Origin: DATMQA01 sp035566895
GTDB taxonomy: Bacteria; Verrucomicrobiota; Verrucomicrobiia; Limisphaerales; UBA8199
Length of the DNA stretch: 64,000 bases
Direction: 5' to 3'
Assembly (NCBI GenBank): GCA_035566895.1
Contig: DATMQA010000096.1
Span: forward strand, 1 to 64,000
The notes under the pieces are model-generated. The model saw nothing but the letters and a program-made list of their open reading frames with translations. It was not told the DNA's origin and did no database searches. Both the position numbers and the translations under genes were made by a program. Below, piece after piece: positions 42,909-52,439 of the stretch (position 1 is the first letter of the stretch; every line of letters begins with the position of its first letter).

Positions 42909-45900
42909 TTATTGTGAGAGGACCAGCCGGTAGAACTGCGTGCCAGTCGCCGGCGTTACGGTTAGCTGGTAGTTCTGACCGGCAATGGGATAGGGCGACG
43001 CGAGGAGCGTCCAGCCGGCGGAGTTGGTCAGGCTGGAGTTCTTCTCCAACTGGTAACCGCCGACTCCAACGGGCCAGGAGAGCACCACGCCACCGCTGCC
43101 GTTCCGGACAATCGAGAGGGCCGGAAGCGGGACGAAGGTGAAATTGCTGATCGTTTGGAAGGAATTGACGCCGCCGGTGGCGCCGGTGAATCCGATCAGA
43201 GCCTTGTTAGTTCCCACCACGCTCGACAGTGGACCGATGACCATGTTGGTACCCACTGTTCCAAGGGTGGTAGCATCCGTCAGCGTCAGCGCGAGGTTAT
43301 TTCCATTATACACAACGTTGACGTTGATGGGATGGCCACTGCCCGTGTCCACCGTCGGCGGCGTTACGGTATAATTGCCAGTCGAATCAGGACTGACGCC
43401 CCCGGTGACGTATTGGTATCCCCTGCCGTTGGGGTTATACACGTTAATTGCGACAGCAGCGCTATGATCGATGCCGGCATAGGCAAGCGAGCCTCCCCCG
43501 CCGCCCAAGGCGCTGAGTCCAGCAGCCGAATTCTGGATGCAGAAGGTGACGCCATCCGCCAGGTTGTTGGACCCTGACGAGCCCGTCGCCGCCTGGTAAG
43601 TGAAGGAGGCCTTGAAGGCTCCGATGTACATTGGGATGTTGAACCACGCAGTTCGATTTTGGCCGTTAGCGCCGGTGGTTAGCGCCAGTGCATTCGCGGA
43701 GATGCTGGCTCCGTTGTTCAAGGTCCAGCCCGAGCCATCGGTATTAAAGAGAGGCTCGTTTTCGATGATAAGCTGTCCAACGGAGCTCGCGATGTTAAAA
43801 GGTGAGATGCCGTTCGTAATGAATACCTGGTAGTTGCCGTCGTCATTGGTCTGGGCGTTGGCGATGACCAGGGTCAGGTTAGTTGTGCCGCTGACACGGC
43901 CGCCGCGGTCGCCCTCGTGCAGCGGAGCCGTATTATAGTACCACTGGTTGGTGAGCGGGCGATTGCCGGCGACATCCACCGACAGAAGGGCCGGGCTGCC
44001 GACAATCCCGTAGATAGTCGGGGGCAGGTCCTGGTTGAAGAAGGGCGAGCTAGAGCTGACCGTGAGACTAGCGCTAAAAGTATTGGTCGCGCCATAGATA
44101 TTGGTGACGGTGCAGAAGTAGCTGCCGGGCCCGCCATTGGGAGGCGTCCCAGTCTCATTGAGGTTGTTCAAGGTCACCGTGTTGTTGGTTGCGCCCGGAA
44201 TCACGCCGCCCGGGCCAGACCACTGGTAACCCAGGATCGGGGCGCCGTTCGCCACCGTTCTGAAAGTGACACTGCCTCCGACGAAGCCGTTAAAGTTTGT
44301 CGGCTCGGTAACAATGAAGGGCGGGACTTCAGCCGCAACCCAGAGATTAGACACTTGCGTTCCCGAGAGGGCGTGATCATAGAGCGCCACTTGACCAATC
44401 GAACCCTGGAAAAACCGGTCGTTATGGTCCGGAACACCACCTATCCAGAAATCCCTGGCGTTTCCAGGGGTGGCATTAGGCTGGTTGCGTGTGTCAACCA
44501 GCAACCCGTCAACGTAGAGGAAAATCTCCTTTGCGACGGCATCATAGACGCCCACAACCTGATGCCAGACGGCGCCGTTTTTCAAAACCGGCCCGCCAAC
44601 CGCGTCAGAGGGTCCGTTATTATTGAAGTGGGCTATACCGCCGCCATCCACATCCGTCCGATAGGAAGAATCGCCTTTGCCCGCCGGCGTCTCAAAGTTT
44701 GAACCGCCCCCGTTCACCCAGATTAAGAGAGCCATGGAGCTCTTGAGATCGACGCCGCTGCCGGGGACATCGGCAAAGCTCGAGGCACCGCTGAAACTGT
44801 AGGCAAAGCTCGGTGAACCGAAACCAGTTGTGGGCCCAGTAGAGCCAATGGTAACGCCTCCCTGAATGGGTCCATTGTTCCCGCCAAGGTAATCATAAGC
44901 GATTCCGCCAGCGGTCTCCGTCAGAGGCCAGTAAGCGGTGGGGCTAAGGGCCAGCATGGCAACGGCACCTGGAGTGGTGGGTGGGGAGATGATGGTCACC
45001 GGGAGAGGATTATTAGTGGCCGTGCCGAAGGAGTTGCTGACGATGCAGGAGTACGTCGCCGATGCCGTGATGTTGGTAAACCCGAAGGAACCGGCATTGG
45101 TGGTGATGCCGGCAGTTACACCGTTGGCTTGCCAGTAGTAGATGAGGGGGGCTTGTCCCAAGGCGGTCACCGACAGCCCGAAATGATTTTGGGCCGTGTA
45201 GAGTATCAGAGCGTTAGTGCTGGATTGCGCCAGGATCAGTGGCCCGGCAGCAATGGTGAGGTTTGCCACCGAACTGGTGGCAGCGCCGAGCGTGTTGGTC
45301 ACGACGAAGAAATAGCTTCCCGACTGGGCAGCCAGCGCATTGGGAAACGTCAGCGTGTTGCTGTTTTGGCCGGAGACCAGGGTGCCGGGGGGAGTGCCGC
45401 TGTACCATTGGGAAACCACGGCCGGATTACCCCTGCCTTGCGCGACTAAAGTCGCGGTTGTGCCTTGGGAGTACTCCGAGGACACCGGCTGTTGAATAAC
45501 GGTGGGCTTTGCGGCAACCGAGACCGAAGGAACCAGTTGGAGTCCATTGAAGTCGCCTTCGCCGGACGCTCCACTGATGGCGTTGCTAACCGCCCCCCAG
45601 GTGACATTGATTGTCGTGTCAGCAGCCGGCGTGACGTTGTTGTACACGACGTAGTTGGTTCCGAAAACGAAATTGGTGAGGGGCCCGCTACCGGCGGCGA
45701 TGTTGGGATTTATGGCCGTGAAGACGCCATTGGATGGGGTGCCGCTGCTGGAAATAAAAGTAGCTCCGCGGGTGCCGTCGAAGTTGGCGCCATAAAGGTA
45801 GAGGTCGTAGATGCCCGGTGGAACATTGCTGAGGGTAATGAGGCCCAAAGGATTGGCGCTGGTTCCGATGCCCGGGCTGCCAGAGTTCACAATGGCGGCG

Positions 45901-46400
45901 CCGGAAAGAACGAAGGGTGCCACGTTGGTTCTCGACTTGTCGTTCGACGGTTGAAAGGCAGCGCCATTGTCGCTCGCATAAACCATGCGAGGGATAGTGA
46001 TGGGCGAATGGGCTCCCGCGGAGGTGGCGTTGCCCCAAGTGTGATCCCAGGTTCCTGCGGCTGCGGCAGTAGGAGAAAACAGGGTGGGACCATTCGCGAA
46101 AGAGGGTGTACTATGGCTCCAGGCATATGGGTTCCCGGGATTGCCGGGCAGCAAACCGTCGTCTGTGTGGGGGCCTCCAAAACACCAGCCGGTGCCGGGT
46201 TGACCATTGCCAAAGCCGTTCCAGACGTTGTTCCCTGGGTCGGAAGCGACGCCTTGGCCAAACGCGGTGCAATTGTACCCTGTGTAGAAGGGAAATCCTT
46301 GCTGTCCGGTTTCGTGGACGTTAAAGACCTGTCCTTGGGCGGCGGAACCTACGAAGACTCCGGCCAGGAAGCCCAGTCTAAGGACCGTTGATTTTTTCAT
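42909..46400 (-). CDS. Large secreted Ig-like/LamG/L-type-lectin protein
   Basis: 1163 residues with a Sec signal peptide (MKKSTVLRLGFLAGVFVGSAAQG). Order of domains: an N-terminal beta domain (to about 295, ending VSVAAKP), Ig-like repeats (PTVIQQPVSSEYSQGTTATLVAQG), a LamG/concanavalin-like domain (about 490-690, DYLGGNNGPIQ...YVDGLLVDTRNQ), two more Ig-like repeats (PPFIVTEPTNFNGFVGGSVTFRTVANG), an L-type (legume-like) lectin domain (about 875-1090, WTLNNGASISANAL...ADGVTFCIQN...INVNVVYNGNNLALTLTD) and a C-terminal module ending GTQFYRLVLSQ. Predicted to bind polysaccharide outside the cell. The C-terminal module also ends the proteins at 55062 and 56172. The neighbouring NarL-type two-component genes share an upstream motif with it. 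Confidence 0.85.
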   Translation of the reverse strand: MKKSTVLRLGFLAGVFVGSAAQGQVFNVHETGQQGFPFYTGYNCTAFGQGVASDPGNNVWNGFGNGQPGTGWCFGGPHTDDGLLPGNPGNPYAWSHSTPSFANGPTLFSPTAAAAGTWDHTWGNATSAGAHSPITIPRMVYASDNGAAFQPSNDKSRTNVAPFVLSGAAIVNSGSPGIGTSANPLGLITLSNVPPGIYDLYLYGANFDGTRGATFISSSGTPSNGVFTAINPNIAAGSGPLTNFVFGTNYVVYNNVTPAADTTINVTWGAVSNAISGASGEGDFNGLQLVPSVSVAAKPTVIQQPVSSEYSQGTTATLVAQGRGNPAVVSQWYSGTPPGTLVSGQNSNTLTFPNALAAQSGSYFFVVTNTLGAATSSVANLTIAAGPLILAQSSTNALILYTAQNHFGLSVTALGQAPLIYYWQANGVTAGITTNAGSFGFTNITASATYSCIVSNSFGTATNNPLPVTIISPPTTPGAVAMLALSPTAYWPLTETAGGIAYDYLGGNNGPIQGGVTIGSTGPTTGFGSPSFAYSFSGASSFADVPGSGVDLKSSMALLIWVNGGGSNFETPAGKGDSSYRTDVDGGGIAHFNNNGPSDAVGGPVLKNGAVWHQVVGVYDAVAKEIFLYVDGLLVDTRNQPNATPGNARDFWIGGVPDHNDRFFQGSIGQVALYDHALSGTQVSNLWVAAEVPPFIVTEPTNFNGFVGGSVTFRTVANGAPILGYQWSGPGGVIPGATNNTVTLNNLNETGTPPNGGPGSYFCTVTNIYGATNTFSASLTVSSSSPFFNQDLPPTIYGIVGSPALLSVDVAGNRPLTNQWYYNTAPLHEGDRGGRVSGTTNLTLVIANAQTNDDGNYQVFITNGISPFNIASSVGQLIIENEPLFNTDGSGWTLNNGASISANALALTTGANGQNRTAWFNIPMYIGAFKASFTYQAATGSSGSNNLADGVTFCIQNSAAGLSALGGGGGSLAYAGIDHSAAVAINVYNPNGRGYQYVTGGVSPDSTGNYTVTPPTVDTGSGHPINVNVVYNGNNLALTLTDATTLGTVGTNMVIGPLSSVVGTNKALIGFTGATGGVNSFQTISNFTFVPLPALSIVRNGSGGVVLSWPVGVGGYQLEKNSSLTNSAGWTLLASPYPIAGQNYQLTVTPATGTQFYRLVLSQ

Positions 46401-46736
46401 AAGTATTGAGTGAGGTTGGGTGCTTGGTTTGGTTTGAGACGGGTTTTGGGAATCAAGACGGGCAAATCGTTAAACAGCCTAATCGGTGTCAATTCTCAAG
46501 GCGGGCACGGCGCGCACGTTCATAGTTTGTTTCTCTGGCTACAACCAGACTGTCCTCCAATCAGAAGGAAAGGGGTATCATTCAAATGGATGATTTTGAC
46601 CGGACGAGCAGAGGAAGCATGAAGGCTAAAGGATGGTGGGGCGGAGGAGCGGTCCGCCTTCTTGTCATCGTCCTCGTGCTCGTCTTCGCAAGTTAGACCA
46701 TCAGGGATGTAAGGGAGGACGAGGACCAAGGCGGGT
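46401..46736. other. Promoter region of the lectin-like gene
   Basis: No gene can be supported. It holds the 25-base motif at 46574-46598 and, on the minus strand, an acidic low-complexity reading (DEHEDDDKKADR) that is probably a chance product of a GAGGACGA-rich stretch at 46660-46700. Confidence 0.5.
46574..46598 (-). promoter_or_regulatory. 25-base motif shared by three promoters (site A, lectin-like gene)
   Basis: Layout on the plus strand: GGTATCATT, core CAAATG, GATGATTTTG. It lies 174 bases upstream of the lectin-like gene start. It matches site B (upstream of the response regulator) at 19 of 25 positions and site C at 21 of 25. Confidence 0.5.
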
Positions 46737-47360
46737 TCACTTGAGGAACTTCACGACGGCTTCGGTGCGGGAGCGGACATGCAGTTTCTCGTAAATGTGC
46801 TGGAGGTGAGTGCGGACGGTGTTGACGCTGACGGAGAGGCGGTCGGCTATTTCTTTGGTGGAATAGCCTTTGGAAAGGTGTTGCAGGATTTCTTCCTCGC
46901 GCTGGGAGAGTTTCTGGTCTTTGACCGCGCCGATGGGCGATTCCCGGAATGACTGTACGACGCGGCGGGCGATTTGGCTGCTCATGGGAGCGCCACCCTG
47001 TTTGACTTCCTGGATCGCGTGGAGGATATCAGCCGGGTCGGAGCGTTTAAGCAGGTAACCGCTGGCGCCGGCTTTGAGCGCGCCGAAAACGCGCTCGTTA
47101 TCTTCATAGACGGTGAGGATAAGAATCTGGAGCGAAGGGCAGAGTTCTTTGAGGTGCCGGGTGCAATCCACGCCGGACATATTGGGGAGGTGAATGTCCA
47201 TGAGCACGACATCGGGAACGAGGCGCGGGATCTTCTGAAGCGCCTCCTCGGACGTGCTGCAGGTGCAGACGCAACGGTGGCCTGGCGCCTCGTTGAGGTA
47301 GCGCGCCAGGCTGGCGCGAAAGTCAGCGTTATCCTCAACTATGGCGATGCTGGTCAGCAT
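46737..47360 (-). CDS. NarL/FixJ-type response regulator
   Basis: Start at the ATG giving MLTSIAIVEDN; five codons upstream another ATG is in frame. 207 residues: receiver domain with Asp55 in VVLMDIHLPNMSG, acidic pair near residues 10-11, Thr and Lys in LTVYEDN and LLKRSDP, then a LuxR-type HTH at about 142-205 (LSQREEEILQHLSKGYSTKEIADRLSVSVNTVRTHLQHIYEKLHVRSRTEAVVKF). The sensor kinase gene lies upstream on the same strand with a 194-base spacer, which contains motif site B. Together they form a two-component system probably regulating its own gene and the lectin-like gene (inference from shared sites). Confidence 0.94.
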   Translation of the reverse strand: MLTSIAIVEDNADFRASLARYLNEAPGHRCVCTCSTSEEALQKIPRLVPDVVLMDIHLPNMSGVDCTRHLKELCPSLQILILTVYEDNERVFGALKAGASGYLLKRSDPADILHAIQEVKQGGAPMSSQIARRVVQSFRESPIGAVKDQKLSQREEEILQHLSKGYSTKEIADRLSVSVNTVRTHLQHIYEKLHVRSRTEAVVKFLK

Positions 47361-47523
47361 GTTTTCAGAGGCCAAGGTCAGTAATCAGTAATCAGTGGTC
47401 AGTAGTTGGTAGTAAGTGGAGTGGTAAATCAGAAATCAGCAGGATGAACACTCGTCGCAACGGGGTCCGCTTTGCGTATGCAAACGTTCATGGCCAAAAT
47501 ATATCACGCAGCGGGAGGCGGGC

Positions 47524-47548
47524 GGCATCGTCCAAATGGATGAATTGC
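47524..47548 (-). promoter_or_regulatory. 25-base motif shared by three promoters (site B, response regulator)
   Basis: Layout on the plus strand: GGCATCGTC, core CAAATG, GATGAATTGC. It lies 164 bases upstream of the response-regulator ATG and just past the stop of the sensor kinase. The near-constant distance to the start codon in sites A-C (149-174 bases) suggests a regulator site or part of a conserved leader. Confidence 0.5.
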
Positions 47549-47554
47549 ACGGCT

Positions 47555-50500
47555 TCAGGACGCCGGGTTTGGAACCTGCACTTCCAGCGGAAGCCAAATC
47601 CGGCAGAGGGTCCCGGCGGCTGGCCTGGTTTCCAGGTCGAACCGGCCGCCGATTTTTTCGACGCGCCGGCGCATGTTGGCCAGGCCCTCCCCACCCGGGA
47701 CGGACTCCGGGGCGAAGCCACGGCCATTATCCTGGAGGACGATGGCCAGGGAGTGGTCGTGGGTTTGAATGCGCAGCCAGACTTCGGTGGCATTTGAGTG
47801 CTTGGCGACATTATTGAGGGCCTCACGGACCGCGAGATAGACGTTATGGCGCACCTCTGAGGTCACTGGAACCTGTGGGAGCAGTTCGTCCACATCCAAG
47901 CGACAGCGGATGGGGGCGGCGCGCAGGAATTCTTCGGCGAATTGGCAGAGATAGGTGGCCAGGTGCGGGAGCGAGTCGTTGGCCGGATTGACCGCCCAAA
48001 CAATTTCGTCGAGGGAGGCAACCATCTGGAGGGACTTCTCGGAAATCCGTCCCATTTGGGAACGAGCGGGCGCTGGCACCAGCGAATCGCGGCTTTCCAG
48101 GGCGCTGAGAAAGCGGATTTCGGTGAGCGTCGCGCCGAGGTCGTCGTGCAAATCACGGGCGATGCGAGAGCGTTCCTCCTCGAGGGAGCGCTGGCGTTCG
48201 GTTTGTTCATGGCGGCGCACGACGTCGGCCAGTTGCAGGGAGCGTTGCTCGACCTTGCGGCGCAGGAGGGTGATCCAAACCGTCGCCGCCAGCAGGACCA
48301 GGCCCATGGCGCCCCCCGCCATCAGCGTGTGACGGAGGTTCCACCAGGGCGGGCGCTGGAGGACGCGAATGTCCAAGAGCGAATTGAGCAGCAACTCGAA
48401 GGAATCGATGTCGCGGCCGGAAGCCGGGTCGCCGCCCTGGCCGGCATAAACCCCGGTCAACTCGAGGTGGCTGCCGGGCAACAGGTCCTGGAGGTTTCCA
48501 CGGCTGGAATCGAGGCGGGCCACAAAGCCGCGCGTGCCGGTCTGCAACGCGAGGATCTGGTCGAAGCGGTCGGAGCTGACGCTGGCAAGGCGGGCTTCCA
48601 CGTTGACCAAAGTGGCGTCATAGCGGCGGCTGAGGAGATTGGTATCAGAGAGAGATTGCGGCGCCGGGAGTGGCGCGTGGCCTGTGCGGCGGGCGAGGGC
48701 CTCGCGCAAGACGGGGGAGGGGCCGCCCAGCTCCGGGAAACCGACGACTTCAAGCAGGTCGCCGGGGGCCAGGTCGAGACGCTGCTGGGAGACAAAGCGC
48801 AGGCCGTTGGCGCCTTCGACCAAGAAATACTCGCCATGCCGGCGGTGAAGGAGTTGGCCCGCGAGCTTGACGCGCTGGATGGCACTGGCATGGGGATCAA
48901 AGCGGAGCAAGTCGGGGATGTGTTTGAGGGGAGCGGCGAAGGGGTCGCCCGGCGCCGGCTCGTCCACGTTGATGGAGGCATTGGAAAAGTTGAGGCGGCC
49001 CAGTTCGACCTGGTGAGTATTGGCGTCGCCGCCCGAGATCACGCACCCGCGAACGCGGATCAGCGCATTCTCGTAACGCTTCAGGGATTCGGATTCGACA
49101 TCCGAGAGTTGCAATTTGATTTTGCCGCTTCGCGTGAGCAGGGCCATCCCGTCCGCGTCAATGCCGGTCACGACGCCCTGGACTTCGACGTAGCGGGAAT
49201 CGAAGCTGCCATTGATCAACTGGTCCCAGGTGGGACGCAGGGGCTCCGGCAGCAGCCCGGTCCCGAGCCGAACGGCCCGGCGCGCGCGGATGTTGGGAGC
49301 GAAGTTGGCGAAGGTAATGCCTTCGATTTCCCAGTACTCGCCCACCTGGGGCAAATCCGTTTTGATCGTGTTCTGCCAGAGGACGTAAATGGCCCAGGTG
49401 GCATCCTGGATAAAAAATCCGCCAACGAACTGGCTCGTCACGACGCCGCGAATCCTGACCGGGTAAAATCGTTGCGCTTCCCTGCGGCTGAGGCTCTTGA
49501 CCTGCTCGATCGTGGTGAGCAACGGCAGGGAAGTGGCCGGCAAATTGGTCTTGTCGGGCAGTTCGCGATAAAAGGCGGGTCGCAGCACGATGTTGGTACC
49601 GGCAAGGCTCCATCGGCCGAGCGCCTCGACCAGGGCGCCTTGAGGCCCGGGAGGAGGCTGGGTGGTCTCGAGCAGGAGTTGGCCCGTGTCATCCGCCAGC
49701 CGCAAGGGCTCGCCGGGTTTGCGGGCATCCAACCGGCCCCGGACGTGGACCAGCGTCTCGACCATCGCCAAGCAATTCGTTCCGCCCAGGGCACTGATCG
49801 GCAGGGTGGCATGGCCGGTCCAAAGGCCGGGGGCAAGCTCGAGGAGCTCCAGGCCGTCCATGCCGGGGGTCAGGATCTGCCCCGCGACGGACTGGCCATC
49901 GGACGTGAAGGTATTCCGGCAAATGCCCACCACACGAACGCGGCTGTTCAAGAGCATCGCCGGCGAACAGTTGGTTGTCTCGGCAATCTCGACGAGCATC
50001 CGGCCAGTGCCGGAGGTCAGCTCCAGTTCAAGGTTGCCGTCTCCTTCCCCGACAAAACTGACGCGGCCCTCGACCTGGGTCCATTGGTCCTGCTGGTCAG
50101 GGGTGAGCACCTGGCGGACGGCGATGGGGCGCGGGGCGGCGATGATATTGGTGCCGATGACTTCAAGGCGGGGCGCCCGCTCGTCCATGAACAACAGGCT
50201 CCCGTCATCGGAAACGGTCGAGAACGTGTAGAGGCCGTCCTGCGGCACTTCGAGGTAAGTGCTGAATTCCAGCCCGACCCGGTCGATTCGGGAGGCGGCC
50301 TTGGGATCGAAATTCGCCGCCGTTCCTTCTCTGACCGGGTCGAGCAGGTTGCAATCAGGAACGCGCGGCCAGGCGCCCTCGTAGCAGCGGTACTCGACCC
50401 CCTGGACCCAGCGGACAGTTCCGTTCTCGATTTCAGGGAGGAACAGTGCTCCAGCCGGAATGCGTTGCCGAGGCAAGCCCGGCCCCTGGTAATAAAGCTC

Positions 50501-52021
50501 GAGGCCGTATTGGGTCTCCCGATTGAACCACGAGAGGTGCAGCGGCTGTTTGCCCGCTTTCAGATAAATCGTGCCGGTCCGCTCGGCCATCGAATGGACG
50601 CCATCGTTATCCACGAGAGTCGGCTGGCTCAGGACCAGCCTGGGTCCTTCCACCGTCCAAACCCCTTCCAAAGCGACCATCTGGCCCGCGCGCGGTGGCG
50701 GTCCGCGCAAATCGGTTTCCAGGAGGGCGGCCCCGGACTCGTCCTGAAAGGCGAGCACACCCCGGGTCGGGCTGGAGGCCAGCACGAGGCCCTGCAACCG
50801 CATCGGACAAATGACGTGCCGGCCGCTCTCGCCCAGGCGGCGGAGTTCGGCGACGGTTCCAGCCGGGAGCCGCGCGGGCTTGGAGGGCGCGGCGCGGACC
50901 TCGAGCTGTTCGAGGGTGGGAACCAGCAAGCGCCTGAGCGCGCGCGGCCCGCTTTCCAGATCCGTGCTGCGGCAGAGCCCGCGGGCGCGCACCTGGCTGA
51001 AAAGCGCGGGCGCCTGCCCCGAAGCGTCCGCGACCTCCAGCCAGACCCGGTTGGTTCCGGACCACAGCTCGGCTTCCAATCCGCCCATGCGATGGAAGTG
51101 AAGTGACAGAACCGTGCCTTCCAGCTCGACCCATTGCCATTCCTGCTCCTCCGTGAGCGTTTCTCCGGCAATGACCGCGCGCGGGACCGGCAGCGTGTCG
51201 GCGGCCAAAATGCTCAGTCGCAACGAGGTTTCGCCGACGTACAAGCGGCTCCCGTCATCGGACCGAAGCCAAAACGTGTACAGCCCCTCGCGCGGCACTT
51301 CCAAATAACCGCTGAACTGCAGGGCAACGTCCTGATCGCGTGTCCGGGCGGCGAGGTCGAAATTGGTGACCGTGCCGGTCCTGGTTGCCGGCAGGCGGTC
51401 GAAATCCGGCAAAGCCTCCCAGTGACCCTGAAAACAGCGGTAGTCCAGGCCGTGGGTCTGAGGGTTGGTTTCGCCGGAAACCTCGGGTTGGGCCCGAAAG
51501 AGCAAGGTATCCGGAATGCGCTGCCGTGGCAGGCCTGGGCCTTCCCATTCGATACTCAGGTCGAAGCTGGCCGGGCCGTTGAACCATTCGGCCCGAATCG
51601 GCTGGCGCCCGGCCTCAAGATAGATCCTTTCCGACTTCTCTAGCGCCGGGTGGAGGCCGTCGTTATCGACCAGGGCTGCCTGGAGCCGGCTGTGACCGGC
51701 GACGCCGCTCCCTTCAAGGTGGGCCCGCTGCCCCGGTGCCAGGGCGGGCAGGTTGGCCAAATCCACGCGGATGCTCCCGGACTCGTCCCACAAGACCAAC
51801 TGGTCGTGTACGGGGCTGACCCACAACACGACCCCGTCAAGCCGGACGGCGCAGCCGACGCTTTCCGACCTGGCCGCCAGGCGCCGCACCTGGGCTACAT
51901 TGGTCAGGAGCGAGGCAGCGGGACCGGGCCAGTTGAGTTCCACGGATGGCAGGGCCGCCGTTGCGTTCAGCGCCGTCAGGGCCACTCCCCAGGCCAGGTT
52001 AATTGCAGACTTTCGGTTCAC
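47555..52021 (-). CDS. Sensor histidine kinase with duplicated PA14/OB-type extracytoplasmic domains
   Basis: 1488 residues. A signal-anchor N terminus is followed by about 1200 extracytoplasmic residues: two PA14-type units, recognisable from VDNDGLHPALEKSERIYLEAGRQPIRAEWFNGPASFDLSIEWEGPGLPRQRIP and the parallel VDNDGVHSMAERTGTIYLKAGKQPLHLSWFNRETQYGLELYYQGPGLPRQRIP, each ending SDDGSRLY/SDDGSLLF, interleaved with OB-fold-like modules. One membrane helix near 1240 (TLMAGGAMGLVLLAATVWITLL) leads to HisKA_3 (His1292 in RIARDLHDDLGATL) and HATPase_c (NNVAKHSNATEV, DNGRGF, GEGLANMRRR). This is a NarX/DegS-class kinase; the PA14 units probably bind carbohydrate. Partner regulator at 46737. Confidence 0.92.
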   Translation of the reverse strand: MNRKSAINLAWGVALTALNATAALPSVELNWPGPAASLLTNVAQVRRLAARSESVGCAVRLDGVVLWVSPVHDQLVLWDESGSIRVDLANLPALAPGQRAHLEGSGVAGHSRLQAALVDNDGLHPALEKSERIYLEAGRQPIRAEWFNGPASFDLSIEWEGPGLPRQRIPDTLLFRAQPEVSGETNPQTHGLDYRCFQGHWEALPDFDRLPATRTGTVTNFDLAARTRDQDVALQFSGYLEVPREGLYTFWLRSDDGSRLYVGETSLRLSILAADTLPVPRAVIAGETLTEEQEWQWVELEGTVLSLHFHRMGGLEAELWSGTNRVWLEVADASGQAPALFSQVRARGLCRSTDLESGPRALRRLLVPTLEQLEVRAAPSKPARLPAGTVAELRRLGESGRHVICPMRLQGLVLASSPTRGVLAFQDESGAALLETDLRGPPPRAGQMVALEGVWTVEGPRLVLSQPTLVDNDGVHSMAERTGTIYLKAGKQPLHLSWFNRETQYGLELYYQGPGLPRQRIPAGALFLPEIENGTVRWVQGVEYRCYEGAWPRVPDCNLLDPVREGTAANFDPKAASRIDRVGLEFSTYLEVPQDGLYTFSTVSDDGSLLFMDERAPRLEVIGTNIIAAPRPIAVRQVLTPDQQDQWTQVEGRVSFVGEGDGNLELELTSGTGRMLVEIAETTNCSPAMLLNSRVRVVGICRNTFTSDGQSVAGQILTPGMDGLELLELAPGLWTGHATLPISALGGTNCLAMVETLVHVRGRLDARKPGEPLRLADDTGQLLLETTQPPPGPQGALVEALGRWSLAGTNIVLRPAFYRELPDKTNLPATSLPLLTTIEQVKSLSRREAQRFYPVRIRGVVTSQFVGGFFIQDATWAIYVLWQNTIKTDLPQVGEYWEIEGITFANFAPNIRARRAVRLGTGLLPEPLRPTWDQLINGSFDSRYVEVQGVVTGIDADGMALLTRSGKIKLQLSDVESESLKRYENALIRVRGCVISGGDANTHQVELGRLNFSNASINVDEPAPGDPFAAPLKHIPDLLRFDPHASAIQRVKLAGQLLHRRHGEYFLVEGANGLRFVSQQRLDLAPGDLLEVVGFPELGGPSPVLREALARRTGHAPLPAPQSLSDTNLLSRRYDATLVNVEARLASVSSDRFDQILALQTGTRGFVARLDSSRGNLQDLLPGSHLELTGVYAGQGGDPASGRDIDSFELLLNSLLDIRVLQRPPWWNLRHTLMAGGAMGLVLLAATVWITLLRRKVEQRSLQLADVVRRHEQTERQRSLEEERSRIARDLHDDLGATLTEIRFLSALESRDSLVPAPARSQMGRISEKSLQMVASLDEIVWAVNPANDSLPHLATYLCQFAEEFLRAAPIRCRLDVDELLPQVPVTSEVRHNVYLAVREALNNVAKHSNATEVWLRIQTHDHSLAIVLQDNGRGFAPESVPGGEGLANMRRRVEKIGGRFDLETRPAAGTLCRIWLPLEVQVPNPAS

Positions 52022-52121
52022 GACTCGCTGTTCCGCGGTATTGGGCTTCGTAATCTATTAGCAGATTTTGGGAGGATTTGAAACAGCAAAGTGCATACTG
52101 GCTTAATGACGCGGTCGGACC

Positions 52122-52153
52122 GCGGACATTCCTGTCAAACATTCCTGTCCGCG
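52122..52153. repeat. REP-hairpin relic with internal duplication
   Basis: GCGGACATTCCTGTC, AAAC, ATTCCTGTCCGC: the same GCGGACA/TGTCCGC arms as in the element at 20113-20226, but with ACATTCCTGTC duplicated in the middle. It lies in the 52022-52214 spacer upstream of the kinase gene, which otherwise contains nothing recognisable. Confidence 0.65.
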
Positions 52154-52214
52154 GCAATGCCTTACGGGCTAAATTCCGGCGGACGGCTTTAATCCTATTC
52201 TCCGTCTACGGAGT

Positions 52215-52424
52215 CTATGCCTCTAACCTCAACGGCAGTACCAAGTCGCAAGCAGGGTCCTCGTAGCGCAACACAACCTCCATGTCCGCAAGGTTTTGAG
52301 CTCGGCTCAACCGGGTGGCACTTTCCACGGTCTCAAAATCGTGGGCCACGGAACTATTCCCGGTCCATCCGTTTGACCCGGCGTAGTAATGTTTGGTTTC
52401 CTGGTTCCGCAAAAACACCTTCAT
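52215..52424 (-). CDS. Small protein of an uncharacterised ~67-residue family (copy 2 of 3)
   Basis: 69 residues beginning MKVFLRNQETKHYYAGSNGW. It shares the family pattern with 9070-9267 and 52842-53048: an N-terminal strand VFLR, an aromatic pair (YY), Trp, AHDFET, an Ala/Ser helix (ATRLSRAQNLAD) and MEVVLRYED. No known function. It lies close to copy 3 with another small gene between, so this stretch may be a small island of accessory genes. Confidence 0.65.
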   Translation of the reverse strand: MKVFLRNQETKHYYAGSNGWTGNSSVAHDFETVESATRLSRAQNLADMEVVLRYEDPACDLVLPLRLEA

Positions 52425-52439
52425 CTTAAGTAACGCCTT

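Noticed and set aside
46520..46729. 69-residue acidic minus-strand frame
   Set aside because: Probably a product of a GAGGACGA-rich stretch and overlaps the motif site; no start signal.
47530..47548. Sigma-54 promoter (TGG...TTGCA) in motif site B
   Set aside because: The spacing between GG and GC is seven bases rather than ten, and the other two motif copies lack TTGCA.
47942..51106. 1054-residue open frame on the plus strand
   Set aside because: Lies antisense inside the PA14 sensor kinase, whose domains are clear; the opposite frame is a by-product of GC-rich codon use and has no recognisable motifs.
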